Assembly (NCBI RefSeq): GCF_029392895.1
Contig: NZ_CP114200.1
Location: 3,069,001 to 3,133,000, forward strand
Direction: 5' to 3'
Length of the DNA: 64,000 nucleotides
DNA from: Streptomyces sp. 71268
Lineage (GTDB): Bacteria; Actinomycetota; Actinomycetes; Streptomycetales; Streptomycetaceae
Shown here: positions 44,201 through 50,513 of the stretch, piece after piece
Layout of the letters: every line of letters begins with the position of its first letter
How positions within the stretch are numbered: position 1 is the stretch's first letter
Notes under the pieces: generated by a model
What the model was told of the DNA's origin: nothing
What the model saw: only the letters and a program-made list of their open reading frames with translations
The model's database searches: none
Translations under genes and position numbers: made by a program

Positions 44201-44365
44201 GCCCGGCGCCCGCGAGGGCCCGTCGGGGCGGTCCTCGGCCCAGGCGACGAAGCCGAGGTCGAACTCCCGCACCCGCACCTCGCGCTGCTGGTAGCGCGGG
44301 ACGTCTCCGTTGACCCACTGTTCCGCGCGCTCCTGCGCCTGCGCGAAGGTCACCATCGCGCTCAT
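41261..44365 (-). CDS. Multidomain deaminase-toxin plus SUKH-4 immunity protein
   Basis: A 1034-residue protein. N-terminus (about 1-95): VTFAQAQERAEQWVNGD...FDLGFVAWAEDR...LVIARDSGETTLWPGLPVGEVIRRYEEEYG, like the YrhB/Imm35-type domains of toxin systems (weak). Residues about 140-700 are a long Gly/Pro/Ala/Ser linker with two near-duplicate segments. Then comes a deaminase-like domain (about 715-850) with H740-P-E742 and C769-x6-C776 as zinc-ligand pattern. The C-terminal 185 residues (FDQRAVSRQGVPDIVAQTLVWAGLPVDFGPFF to the end) match SUKH-4 immunity proteins. No signal peptide. ATG at 44365 overlaps the upstream stop (ATGA). A toxin and a possible immunity domain in one chain is notable. 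Confidence 0.75.
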   Translation of the reverse strand: MSAMVTFAQAQERAEQWVNGDVPRYQQREVRVREFDLGFVAWAEDRPDGPSRAPGAQSARLVIARDSGETTLWPGLPVGEVIRRYEEEYGAGAQAPAAPAAPAGRLDLEATSFLLTPPEWLQEAANTLGGGISTRRPAASGTSGTSGASDTSGASGTSGASGTSGAGTAGGSGSTGASGVEGGSEGSGSANGSGTSGTDEPGDSGSATPSAGDAASGALSSPPSTRTPYPDSGAGQSQGHGRDHGQRDGRDADDRERGPDATGEGPVRGADQPAPGPAVPDAPGFPAAPGPAFPAAPAFPAAPGSATGGSTAGPSWEDTNHGGDDGDRSVAPPATVFAPPLAGFDDEDTPVPGVAPEAKTELMSAGSALPPTAIAPAIDGGFPLQGPDSAAGPGTPQVPAMPPGPPPGPPSVGGAPGVPAAPGAPGSGAPAAGPASTGGPGTPAPAPGAPTGDGMGAAAPGVPTGPGAPGAPAGGYVPTQLVSQLDSGNPLAPPGASAGAGVPAPPGAPGAGTPPPGAPGTPPPGAPGGVHAAATMLAGPNGPAAPGAPGQPGVGGPQPPGPPGAPGAGPGTPPPGASAGAGVPAPPGAPGMPGAGTPPPGAPGTPPPGAPGGVHAAATMLAGPNGPVPPGAPGQPGVGGPHPPGPPGAPHTPPPPVPGQPGAHGHPGMAPPPPGPGMPGPGMPGPGMPGAPAMAGPYGYPPAPTGLPTVGPGYMAVLRYRAQDGSEQQIIRRSAPGTPHPEWQILHELRAMNVPPQQVLELHTELESCDLPGGYCARMIRESWPQVRISHTAPYGRDHATRQQGVRHLIEHQGELHQVADGPARPAPVRVPLPHPSQVQRAPAVPPEGLAQELLNAFGPQGIFRFDQRAVSRQGVPDIVAQTLVWAGLPVDFGPFFWAQAQPGRPVPTLAELAAERQVQPASDAGSYLVMGNDFGRQLCVQYGTAHIVAVPVEAGPGGAPVPPQFVNTGLPEFVRCLGLLGWMWRLRATLTPEQAGRWTVDFQNHLSALDPAALASPENWWAVLLEQMWDGLL
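42441..42900. repeat. Imperfect tandem duplication coding the Gly/Pro linker
   Basis: A block of about 240 bases beginning tgcgggcc at 42441 recurs at 42693 (offset 252 bases) with scattered substitutions and a small in-frame indel near its end. It codes for GVHAAATMLAGPNGP and collagen-like GAPG runs in the SUKH-4 protein, so the linker has grown by duplication. Confidence 0.75.
43870..43960. repeat. Short tandem repeats coding Ser-Gly-Thr/Ala runs
   Basis: Units of gtaccggaggcaccggac type repeat several times, coding the SGTSGASGTSG stretch in the N-terminal part of the linker of the SUKH-4 protein. Confidence 0.6.
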
Positions 44366-45336
44366 CCCTCCACCGGGACGACGTACGCGAAGCCGCCGTC
44401 CACCATCAAGTTGGCCACGGTCTCCAGCTCCGGCGGGTTGCCCGCCAGGCGCAGCAGGAAGGCGTCGAAGTCGTCGCCGCAGGGCAGCATCAGCTCCGCG
44501 ACCCGTTCCCGCACGTCCCAGCCGTCCCGGTCCCGCGCGTCGTCGTACGCGCAGAACCACACCGACCCGATCGCCTCGCCGCGCACCTTGACCGCGATGA
44601 CGCCGCCCTGCACGTACCCGACGCCGAGGTAGTCCTTGGTGAAGTGGTCCCGCAGGCACTTGTTGGCGTAGACGAGGTCGTTGACCGCCGCCTCGTCGCG
44701 GACCGTGAAGAACGGCTGGTCCACCAGGAGTCCCAGCTCCGGGTCGAGCGCCGCGCCCACCGGGGCGCAGCCGCCGGCCGCCTTGAGGAAGGCGCGGTAG
44801 GCGTCGGGCAGCCGGTAGCCGAGGTCCTCCTCGACCACGAGCACCTGGTCCTCGGTGACGGACAGGCCGCGCTTGGGCAGGCCGAAGTGCGCGGGGCGGG
44901 TCTCCTGGAGCGGTCGGGTGCCCCGCTTGTCCTGGTCGACACCGGCCGTGGCGAGCCCGCCGTGGTGCCGCAGCAGCGCCTTCACCTCGACGGGGATCAA
45001 CTGCACCCGCCGCGTGTTGGCCACGTGGTGCCAGGTCCAGCCGTGCGGCGTGGCGACCGGCGACCCGCCCTCCCACAACTCGTGCCCGGCGGCGTGCAGT
45101 GCGGCGTTGGCCGAGACGAAGTCAGTCAGCCGCAACTCGTCGACCCCGAAACCCTCCGGGGGCTCGGCGATCTCGACGGCGGCCTTGGCGTACGGCGTGA
45201 AGTCCGGATAGCCGTCCCCGTCCACCCGGACACCCTGGGGGTGCCGGGCCGCGCGGACCGGGTCCGGGAAGTGCACGACCTGCCCGGCGTAGGCCGTGTT
45301 CGGTGGCGCGGTGTGCCCGAGCCGACCTGTCGTCAT
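44362..45336 (-). CDS. WHH-type HNH nuclease domain fused to SUKH (SMI1/KNR4) domain
   Basis: A 324-residue protein. Residues about 20-130 match the HNH/ENDO VII nuclease toxins of the WHH/LHH kind: FPDPVRAARHPQGVRVDGDGYPDFTPYA, DFVSANAALHAAG and GWTWHHVANTRRVQLIPVEVKALLRHHGG, with Trp102-His103-His104 and His124-His125 as the probable active-site residues. Residues about 150-315 are an SMI1/KNR4-type SUKH domain (LVVEEDLGYRLPDAYRAFLKAAGGCAPVGAALDP). It starts at the ATG 45336 after an aggggg stretch, and its stop overlaps the start of the SUKH-4/deaminase gene by four bases, so both are made from one transcript. Confidence 0.75.
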   Translation of the reverse strand: MTTGRLGHTAPPNTAYAGQVVHFPDPVRAARHPQGVRVDGDGYPDFTPYAKAAVEIAEPPEGFGVDELRLTDFVSANAALHAAGHELWEGGSPVATPHGWTWHHVANTRRVQLIPVEVKALLRHHGGLATAGVDQDKRGTRPLQETRPAHFGLPKRGLSVTEDQVLVVEEDLGYRLPDAYRAFLKAAGGCAPVGAALDPELGLLVDQPFFTVRDEAAVNDLVYANKCLRDHFTKDYLGVGYVQGGVIAVKVRGEAIGSVWFCAYDDARDRDGWDVRERVAELMLPCGDDFDAFLLRLAGNPPELETVANLMVDGGFAYVVPVEG

Positions 45337-45539
45337 GGCGGTGCCCCCTGCTGCTGCTGGCTACTACCGACAGCCTATGCGGTGCCGCAACAGCGACCAC
45401 CGCCGCGAGGGTCCGTCACCGCGCCCGCGAAATGGCTACGGAACGGCCATGGAACAGCCCTGCGGCGAGCGCGGAAAACAACGACAAGTCACGCCATCTG
45501 CCCCTCGATCGCCGCTTCCCGTCATTTGCCGCGAACAGC

Positions 45540-46364
45540 TCACCGTGCGACCTTCCCGGCGTCCATCATGCGGCGGTGCTGCTCGTCCGCCACCGCCCGC
45601 GCCACCGGCTCGGGCCTGCCGCTCGTCCCGGCCGAGAGGTAGGTGGCCGTGTTGGCTCCGGTACGTACCACGGTGATGGCGACCGGGGCGTCCTTTCCGG
45701 CCTCGTCCCGCATGAGGAAACTCACGGACGCGTCGCCGACCGCCAGGTTCCTCCCCGGCGTGATCGCCAGCGGTTCCCGGTCGCCCGCCCCGTCGATGGC
45801 CGTGAAGCCGCGACAGACCGCGACCGCCCGGCGCAGTTCGGCCAGCCAGCGCTGCGCGTCCCCGACCCGGTAGGCGGCCAACAGGAGCTGGCTCAGCGTC
45901 CCCTCGCCCGTGCCGCTGAGGTCGCCCCTGGTCAGGCTGGCCGAGGTGTAGGCGGTGCGCGGGTACTTCGGCCGGGAGCCGAAGGCGTCGACGATCGGCC
46001 GGCACTCGGCGCGGTCCGCGGCGACCGTGGCGTCGGCGGGCAGCGCGTCCTTGGGGCCTCGGCGCACCGCGTAGCCGGCGACGGAGCCCTGGGTGAGCAG
46101 CGCCCGTTGCAGTTCGGCGCGGGTCAGCGGACGGGTGCGCGAGGCGCGGCCGGGCCCGCCGCCGGCCTCGTCGGACGGCTCGGCCGCGCCGGAGGACGGC
46201 GGCGTCCCGGCGCCGTCGACGGGTTCCCGACTCGCCCCGCCGCCCGACGCGCTGGGCTCCCCCGCGCCGCCCCCGCCCCCGGAGTCCGCCGAGCACGCGA
46301 CCGAACACGCCAGGGTGAAAGAGAGCAGAACGGCCACCGCGCCGCGCCGGATGTGTGTACGCAT
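45540..46364 (-). CDS. Putative lipoprotein of unknown function
   Basis: A 274-residue protein with a signal sequence (RRGAVAVLLSFTLACSVACSADSGGGGG) carrying lipobox-like cysteines at 20 and 24 and a Gly/Ser/Pro-rich spacer. The folded part (about residues 85-274) has LTRAELQRALLTQGSVAGYAVRRG and AECRPIVDAFG...YPRTAYTSASL, a pattern I associate with uncharacterised streptomycete lipoproteins. I chose the ATG at 46364 because it places the positive charges next to the hydrophobic core; upstream ATGs (46385, 46400) add a charged stretch. It lies inside the toxin/immunity-domain cluster but may be unrelated. Confidence 0.75.
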   Translation of the reverse strand: MRTHIRRGAVAVLLSFTLACSVACSADSGGGGGAGEPSASGGGASREPVDGAGTPPSSGAAEPSDEAGGGPGRASRTRPLTRAELQRALLTQGSVAGYAVRRGPKDALPADATVAADRAECRPIVDAFGSRPKYPRTAYTSASLTRGDLSGTGEGTLSQLLLAAYRVGDAQRWLAELRRAVAVCRGFTAIDGAGDREPLAITPGRNLAVGDASVSFLMRDEAGKDAPVAITVVRTGANTATYLSAGTSGRPEPVARAVADEQHRRMMDAGKVAR

Positions 46365-46553
46365 GAGCCGCACTTTCTCAGCCATCGACCGCGATCGCAC
46401 GACTCGTCGACACGTCAGCGACTACCTGTCACGCGACGGTGACGTACCGGACAGGGTCCCCCATCGGGCGCACACCTGACTTCCGCACCACGCGTCCCAT
46501 TTGGCAGGCTGACCCCCGCAACAGGGGGATTGCACCTGGAGGGAAGCACCACC

Positions 46554-47099
46554 ATGCACACCGCACAGGACAGCGGCGAGGCCGCGCCTACACCGGGCGA
46601 TCCCCGGTTGAGCTGGAGCAGCTCCGACGGCCGGGACCTGCCACCGCCGTTACTGCACCGAAGGGACGGCATCCTGCCCACCGTGGCCGCCGCGCTCTCG
46701 GTACGCGGCCAGACGCTCACCTGTACCGCGGGCAAGGCCGACCAGCCGCCCGCCCTGCACCCGCTCGTCCAGGACTTCCTGGACACGCTCGGCACCGCCC
46801 AGCGCGAGCGGTTCACCGGCCGTTGCCCGGAGGCCATCCTGCTCTCCCGGTTCCTGACCCACGCCGAGGCGGGCCGCAGCAAGCGCGCCTCCCGCAAGCC
46901 GCTCACCCCGGGCGAGGCCAGGCGCGCGCTCAAGCAGTCGAAGATCACCGCGCGGCACATCCGCGAGGACGGCGACCCGGCACACGGTTCCTACGCCCCG
47001 CCCTGCCGCTCCTGCGCGCCGCTGCTGGCCCAGTTCGGGGTGCGCGCGGTGGACGTCGCGGCGCCGGCCCCGGCCGGGCCCCTCAGGAAGCGAGGCTGA
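46554..47099 (+). CDS. YwqJ-type deaminase domain protein, with TTA codon
   Basis: A 181-residue protein of the YwqJ-related deaminase family: LLPTVAAALSVRGQTLTCTAGKADQPPALHPLVQDFL and then Cys91-Pro-Glu93-Ala (C-x-E motif) with Pro150-Cys151-x-x-Cys154 (PCxxC), the metal-binding deaminase signature. The family was first described among nucleic-acid-modifying toxins of polymorphic toxin systems. Codon 33 is TTA (46650-46652). An ctggagggaag site precedes the ATG. A SUKH-3 gene follows at four bases distance, giving a toxin-immunity-like pair. No signal peptide or long toxin scaffold is present. Confidence 0.85.
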   Translation: MHTAQDSGEAAPTPGDPRLSWSSSDGRDLPPPLLHRRDGILPTVAAALSVRGQTLTCTAGKADQPPALHPLVQDFLDTLGTAQRERFTGRCPEAILLSRFLTHAEAGRSKRASRKPLTPGEARRALKQSKITARHIREDGDPAHGSYAPPCRSCAPLLAQFGVRAVDVAAPAPAGPLRKRG

Positions 47100-47103
47100 A
47101 TCC

Positions 47104-47607
47104 ATGCGTGCCTTCGACCGTACGGCCGCCACGCGCTTCCCCGTCGGCGTCGACGCCGCGCTGCGGGACGCGGGCTGGACGCCGGGCCGTTGGGACATCC
47201 GACAGGCCGAGACCTGGGCCGACGCGCTGCGGGCGCATGTCTCGCCCGGCGGGCACCGGCACATCATCTTCCCGGCCGCCGTCGAGGCGTGGGCCGAGTT
47301 CGGCGGGCTGCACATCCAGCCGCCGGGCGCCGGCCGCCACCTCGCGCCCACCCCGTTCCGCATCGACCCGCTGCACGGCCTGCACCTGGCCCGCACCCTG
47401 ACCGACCTCGGCCGGGCGCTGGGCACCGAGGTCTGCCCGCTGGGCCAGGAGGCGGACGGCCAGGCCCTGTTGACGATCGACGCCGAGGGCCGCGTCTACA
47501 GCCTCGACCACACCGGCGACTGGTTCCTCGGCGGCGACATAGACCGGGCCCTGGACACCCTGGTCACCGGCGTGCGCCCCACCCGCCTGACGGTCGGCGG
47601 CGCGTGA
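47104..47607 (+). CDS. SUKH-3 immunity domain protein
   Basis: A 167-residue SUKH-3 protein: FPVGVDAALRDAGWTPGR, AEFGGLHI (the family's W/F-G-G-L motif region) and EGRVYSLDHTGDWFLGGDIDRALDTLVTG are the characteristic elements. SUKH-3 proteins are immunity partners of deaminase and nuclease toxins. It directly follows the YwqJ-type deaminase gene and should neutralise it; that pairing is inferred from adjacency and known family associations. Confidence 0.88.
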   Translation: MRAFDRTAATRFPVGVDAALRDAGWTPGRWDIRQAETWADALRAHVSPGGHRHIIFPAAVEAWAEFGGLHIQPPGAGRHLAPTPFRIDPLHGLHLARTLTDLGRALGTEVCPLGQEADGQALLTIDAEGRVYSLDHTGDWFLGGDIDRALDTLVTGVRPTRLTVGGA

Positions 47608-47718
47608 GGGCCGGCGACAGGTGAGGGTCGGCCGGGCCTGACGCCTGGCCGGCGCGGAGACCGTACGACCGACGCCGTACGACCGCGTGGCCCCGCGGCA
47701 CCGCCGGCGCGGGCGGGC

Positions 47719-48010
47719 CTATGCGCCGGCGACCGGCCCCCTGCGGGCGACCAGCAGGCCGTTCACGCCTGCCGCGAACCCGCCGGCCACCGGCACCCGT
47801 TCCGTACCGGCGAACCCGGCCCGCAGCAGCATCCGTTCGTACGCCGCGCGCGAGTAGTTGCGCCCGCCCGCCGTGTTGACCAGCATGTGCAGGCTCATCA
47901 GCGCGGCCGCGCGCGGCCCGGAGCCGTCGTCGTCGACGAACGCCTCCGCGACCACCAGCGTGCCGCCGTCGTCCAGCGCCGCGTGGCACTTGCGCGCCGG
48001 GACCCGGCCC
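47719..48010 (-). pseudogene. C-terminal remnant of a SAM-dependent O-methyltransferase
   Basis: The minus-strand frame reads KCHAALDDGGTLVVAEAF, then LMSLHMLVNTAGGRNYSRAAYERMLLRAGF to a stop at 47719. This is the C-terminal third of the acetylserotonin-O-methyltransferase-like enzymes of streptomycetes. Just upstream the expected SAM-binding part is replaced by Arg/Gly-rich sequence with no domain, so most of the gene has been lost. An isolated GTG at about 47955 could still start a short product, but it would lack the catalytic fold. Confidence 0.7.
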
Positions 48011-48199
48011 CGGCCCCTGCTCGGTCGCCGCGTGACCCAGACGATCCACAGCGCTCTCCCGTCGCCGTCGCGTGCCGAGGAGATCCGTGTGCCCGGGGGC
48101 GGATCGCCACCGGCCGCCCGGGGTGGCGGTGGGCGCGGTCAACCCCGCGCGCCCGGCCCGTCGTCGGCGGCCGTCGCCCGCGCTCCGGCGGGGCGGTGG

Positions 48200-49930
48200 C
48201 TAGAGGGCCCCGCGGCCCTCCGCCGGTTCGCTGACCGACCCGGCGACCAGGCCGCCCGCCGGTTCGGCGACCGGCTCCGCCGCCACTCCGGCCGCCGGCT
48301 CGGCCGTCGCCCCAGCTACCGGCTCGGGCACCGCCGCCGGCTCGTGCACCACATCCGGCCGAGCATCGGGCCGACCTGCCGGCTGAGTCGGCTGGTCCGG
48401 CTGAGCTGGCACGGTCTCGCGGACCGGCTGAGTCGGCTGGTCTGGCTGAGCCGGCACGGTCTCGCGGACCGGCTGGTCCGGCACGGTCTCGCGGGCCGGC
48501 TGTTCCGGTTGGTCCGGCACGGTCTCGCGGGCCGGGCGGGCCGTCCGGTCCGGCAGCACCGCCGAGACCCGGAAGCCGCCCGCGTCCGTCGGCCCGGACA
48601 CGAAGCCGCCACCGAGCGAGGCCACCCGCTCACGCATGCCGACCAGGCCGTTGCCGCCGCTGGGCAGGCCCGCGTCCGCGACAGCGCGGTCGGACGGGCC
48701 GTTCTCCACCAGGACCGCCACCTCGCCGGGGCGCCGCGCGAGCCGCACCCGGGTCCGCGCGCCCGGCGCGTGCTTGTGCACGTTGGTCAGGCCCTCCTGC
48801 ACCACGCGGTACGCGGTGGCCTCCACCGCCGGCGCGTACGCCCGCTCCTCGCCCTCCTCCAGGAACTCGACCACCATCCCCGCCGCGCTGGACTGCTCGA
48901 TCAGCCCGGCGAGCTCGCGCAGGCACGGCCCCGCGGGCGAGTCGTCGGGGGACCGTCGCGCCCCGGCGGCGTCCGCGCCCCGCTCCGCGCCCTGGGCGGC
49001 ACCGGCCTGGCCCGCGGCCGAGGAGGCGGCGGACGCGGCGGCGGCCACCGACGCCAGCGGCAGCGGCTGGGCCGCGCCGGCGTGGCCAGCGGGCTGCCCC
49101 TCGTGGGCCCGCAGGACGCCGAGCATCTGGCGCAGCTCCGTCAGGGCCTGCCGGCCCATGTCGCCGACCAGGGCCGCGTTCTTCGACGCCTTCTGCGGGT
49201 CCTTGAGCGCCACCGCCTGGAGCGCCGCCGCGTGCACGACCATCAGGCTCACCCGGTGCGCGACCACGTCGTGCATCTCGCGGGCGATCCGGGTCCGCTC
49301 CTCGTTACGGGCCCACTCCGCGCGCTCCTCGGCCCGGTCCGCCAGCAGCGACAGCTCGCGCTCCAACCCGTCGGCGCGCTCGCGCAGGCTCTCCACGAGC
49401 CGCCGCCGCGCGCCCACGTACAGCCCCGACAGCACCGGCGGCATCGTGATGCCGACCGCCATCAGCGCGGCGACCAGGCCGGCCACCCAGAACGGGGGGT
49501 GGTAGCCGTCCTGGGCCATGTCCTGCTGGAAGTTGACGACCGTGACGATCAACGTGCCGCTGATCGACATGCCGGACAACACGCCCGTGATCCGCCGCGG
49601 CAGCCCGGACGCGGCCATCGTGTACAGGCCGATGATGGTGAGCAGCACCCCCATCGAGGCCGCCGAGGCGGCGATGGAGACCAGCACGACCGCTATCGGC
49701 CAACGCCGCCGGACCACGAGCACGGCTCCCACGAGCACGCCGAGCAGGACGCCCGCGCCGCCCGGAATGCCCGCCTCACCGGCGAAGTCCAGACCTTCGA
49801 GAACGCACTCGGCCACCGACGCGAGGGCTATCGACACATCCAGCGCCATGCTGCGGCGCCGTTCCCACCACCACGGCCCACTCGGCGCGCCCCGCGCGCC
49901 CGGTTCCATGGCTTCCCCCGTCGTCGTCAT
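48200..49930 (-). CDS. Orphan two-component sensor histidine kinase
   Basis: A 576-residue kinase. The N-terminal third has four or five membrane helices (GVLLGVLVGAVLVV, PIAVVLVSIAASAASMGVLLTII, ISGTLIVTVVNF, WVAGLVAALMAVGI). A HisKA_3 dimerisation region follows with REMHDVVAHRVSLMVVHA, His220 being the phospho-acceptor, and then an HATPase_c domain (VLVENGPSD, GGNGLVGMRERVASLGG). The last 120 residues are low complexity with two perfect-frame 15-residue repeats (VRETVPAQPDQPTQP). No response regulator gene is adjacent on either side, so its partner is elsewhere. The start at 49930 lacks a strong ribosome binding site. Confidence 0.85.
   Translation of the reverse strand: MTTTGEAMEPGARGAPSGPWWWERRRSMALDVSIALASVAECVLEGLDFAGEAGIPGGAGVLLGVLVGAVLVVRRRWPIAVVLVSIAASAASMGVLLTIIGLYTMAASGLPRRITGVLSGMSISGTLIVTVVNFQQDMAQDGYHPPFWVAGLVAALMAVGITMPPVLSGLYVGARRRLVESLRERADGLERELSLLADRAEERAEWARNEERTRIAREMHDVVAHRVSLMVVHAAALQAVALKDPQKASKNAALVGDMGRQALTELRQMLGVLRAHEGQPAGHAGAAQPLPLASVAAAASAASSAAGQAGAAQGAERGADAAGARRSPDDSPAGPCLRELAGLIEQSSAAGMVVEFLEEGEERAYAPAVEATAYRVVQEGLTNVHKHAPGARTRVRLARRPGEVAVLVENGPSDRAVADAGLPSGGNGLVGMRERVASLGGGFVSGPTDAGGFRVSAVLPDRTARPARETVPDQPEQPARETVPDQPVRETVPAQPDQPTQPVRETVPAQPDQPTQPAGRPDARPDVVHEPAAVPEPVAGATAEPAAGVAAEPVAEPAGGLVAGSVSEPAEGRGAL
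48381..48470. repeat. 45-base tandem repeats at the 3' end of the kinase gene
   Basis: Two nearly identical 45-base units (48381-48425 and 48426-48470), followed by two partial ones to about 48533, code for Val-Arg-Glu-Thr-Val-Pro-Ala-Gln-Pro repeats in the kinase tail. Confidence 0.85.
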
Positions 49931-50317
49931 ACCTGCCAGCGTACGGGTGGCGGCCACTCCTTTTCCGTTCGAACGCGCACCCGGGAACTCGGGCGATTTC
50001 CGTATCGAGCGCGCCTTCCTGTGCGAACCGTGCGAACAACTCCCCAATCTCCGCGAAGTCCCCGCGAGGCGCCCGCGTGACGAAACGGGCGGAGAGAAAG
50101 GGAAGAAGGAACGGGGAGAGATGAGGAAGAGACGCGGGAGAAGCGAGGAGAAGGCGTGGGGAAGAGAGGGACGGGAGACGTGGCGGCGCATCGCGGGCCC
50201 CGCGCGCACCCCGCGCACCGTGGGGCTTTACTCTCGCATCGAGGGCGCCCGGTACGGCATAGTGTTGGGGGCCGAGCGGCCAGCCGAAGCGGGAGCCCGG
50301 CTTGGCCAGTCTGACCA
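49931..50317. other. Intergenic region with a purine-rich tract upstream of tRNA-Gln
   Basis: 387 bases between the kinase start and tRNA-Gln. At about 50079-50182 the + strand is almost purely A and G for some 100 bases, e.g. ggagagaaagggaagaagg and gatgaggaagagacgcg, which is very unlike the rest of the window. The kinase promoter should lie at the left end; the tRNA promoter is near 50230-50300. Confidence 0.5.
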
Positions 50318-50389
50318 TCCCCTGTGGTGTAATCGGCAGCACAGTGGCCTTTGGAGCCATTTGTCCAGGTTCGAGTCCTGGCGGGGGAG
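50318..50389 (+). tRNA. tRNA-Gln(UUG)
   Basis: The acceptor arms tcccctg (50318-50324) and cggggga (50382-50388) pair with one G-T. The anticodon stem gtggc/gccat (50344-50348, 50356-50360) encloses loop cttt gga with anticodon TTG at 50351-50353. The T-arm ggttcgagtcc is canonical. The 3' CCA is not encoded (gccc follows the discriminator). It precedes glmU, as in other streptomycetes. Confidence 0.93.
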
Positions 50390-50513
50390 CCCACTTTCTC
50401 GTACGCGATCCCCGGTCCCGGCCTTCTGAGCCGGGACCCGCCCGCATGTCGCCTCCTATACGCACCGGTATCCTTCGGATGTCCACCTCCCGAAAAAGCC
50501 GAAGGGTATCCCC

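Noticed and set aside
45540..46364. Assignment of the lipoprotein as part of the toxin/immunity system
   Set aside because: It has a signal sequence and a different fold pattern, and only proximity links it to the cluster; listed separately.
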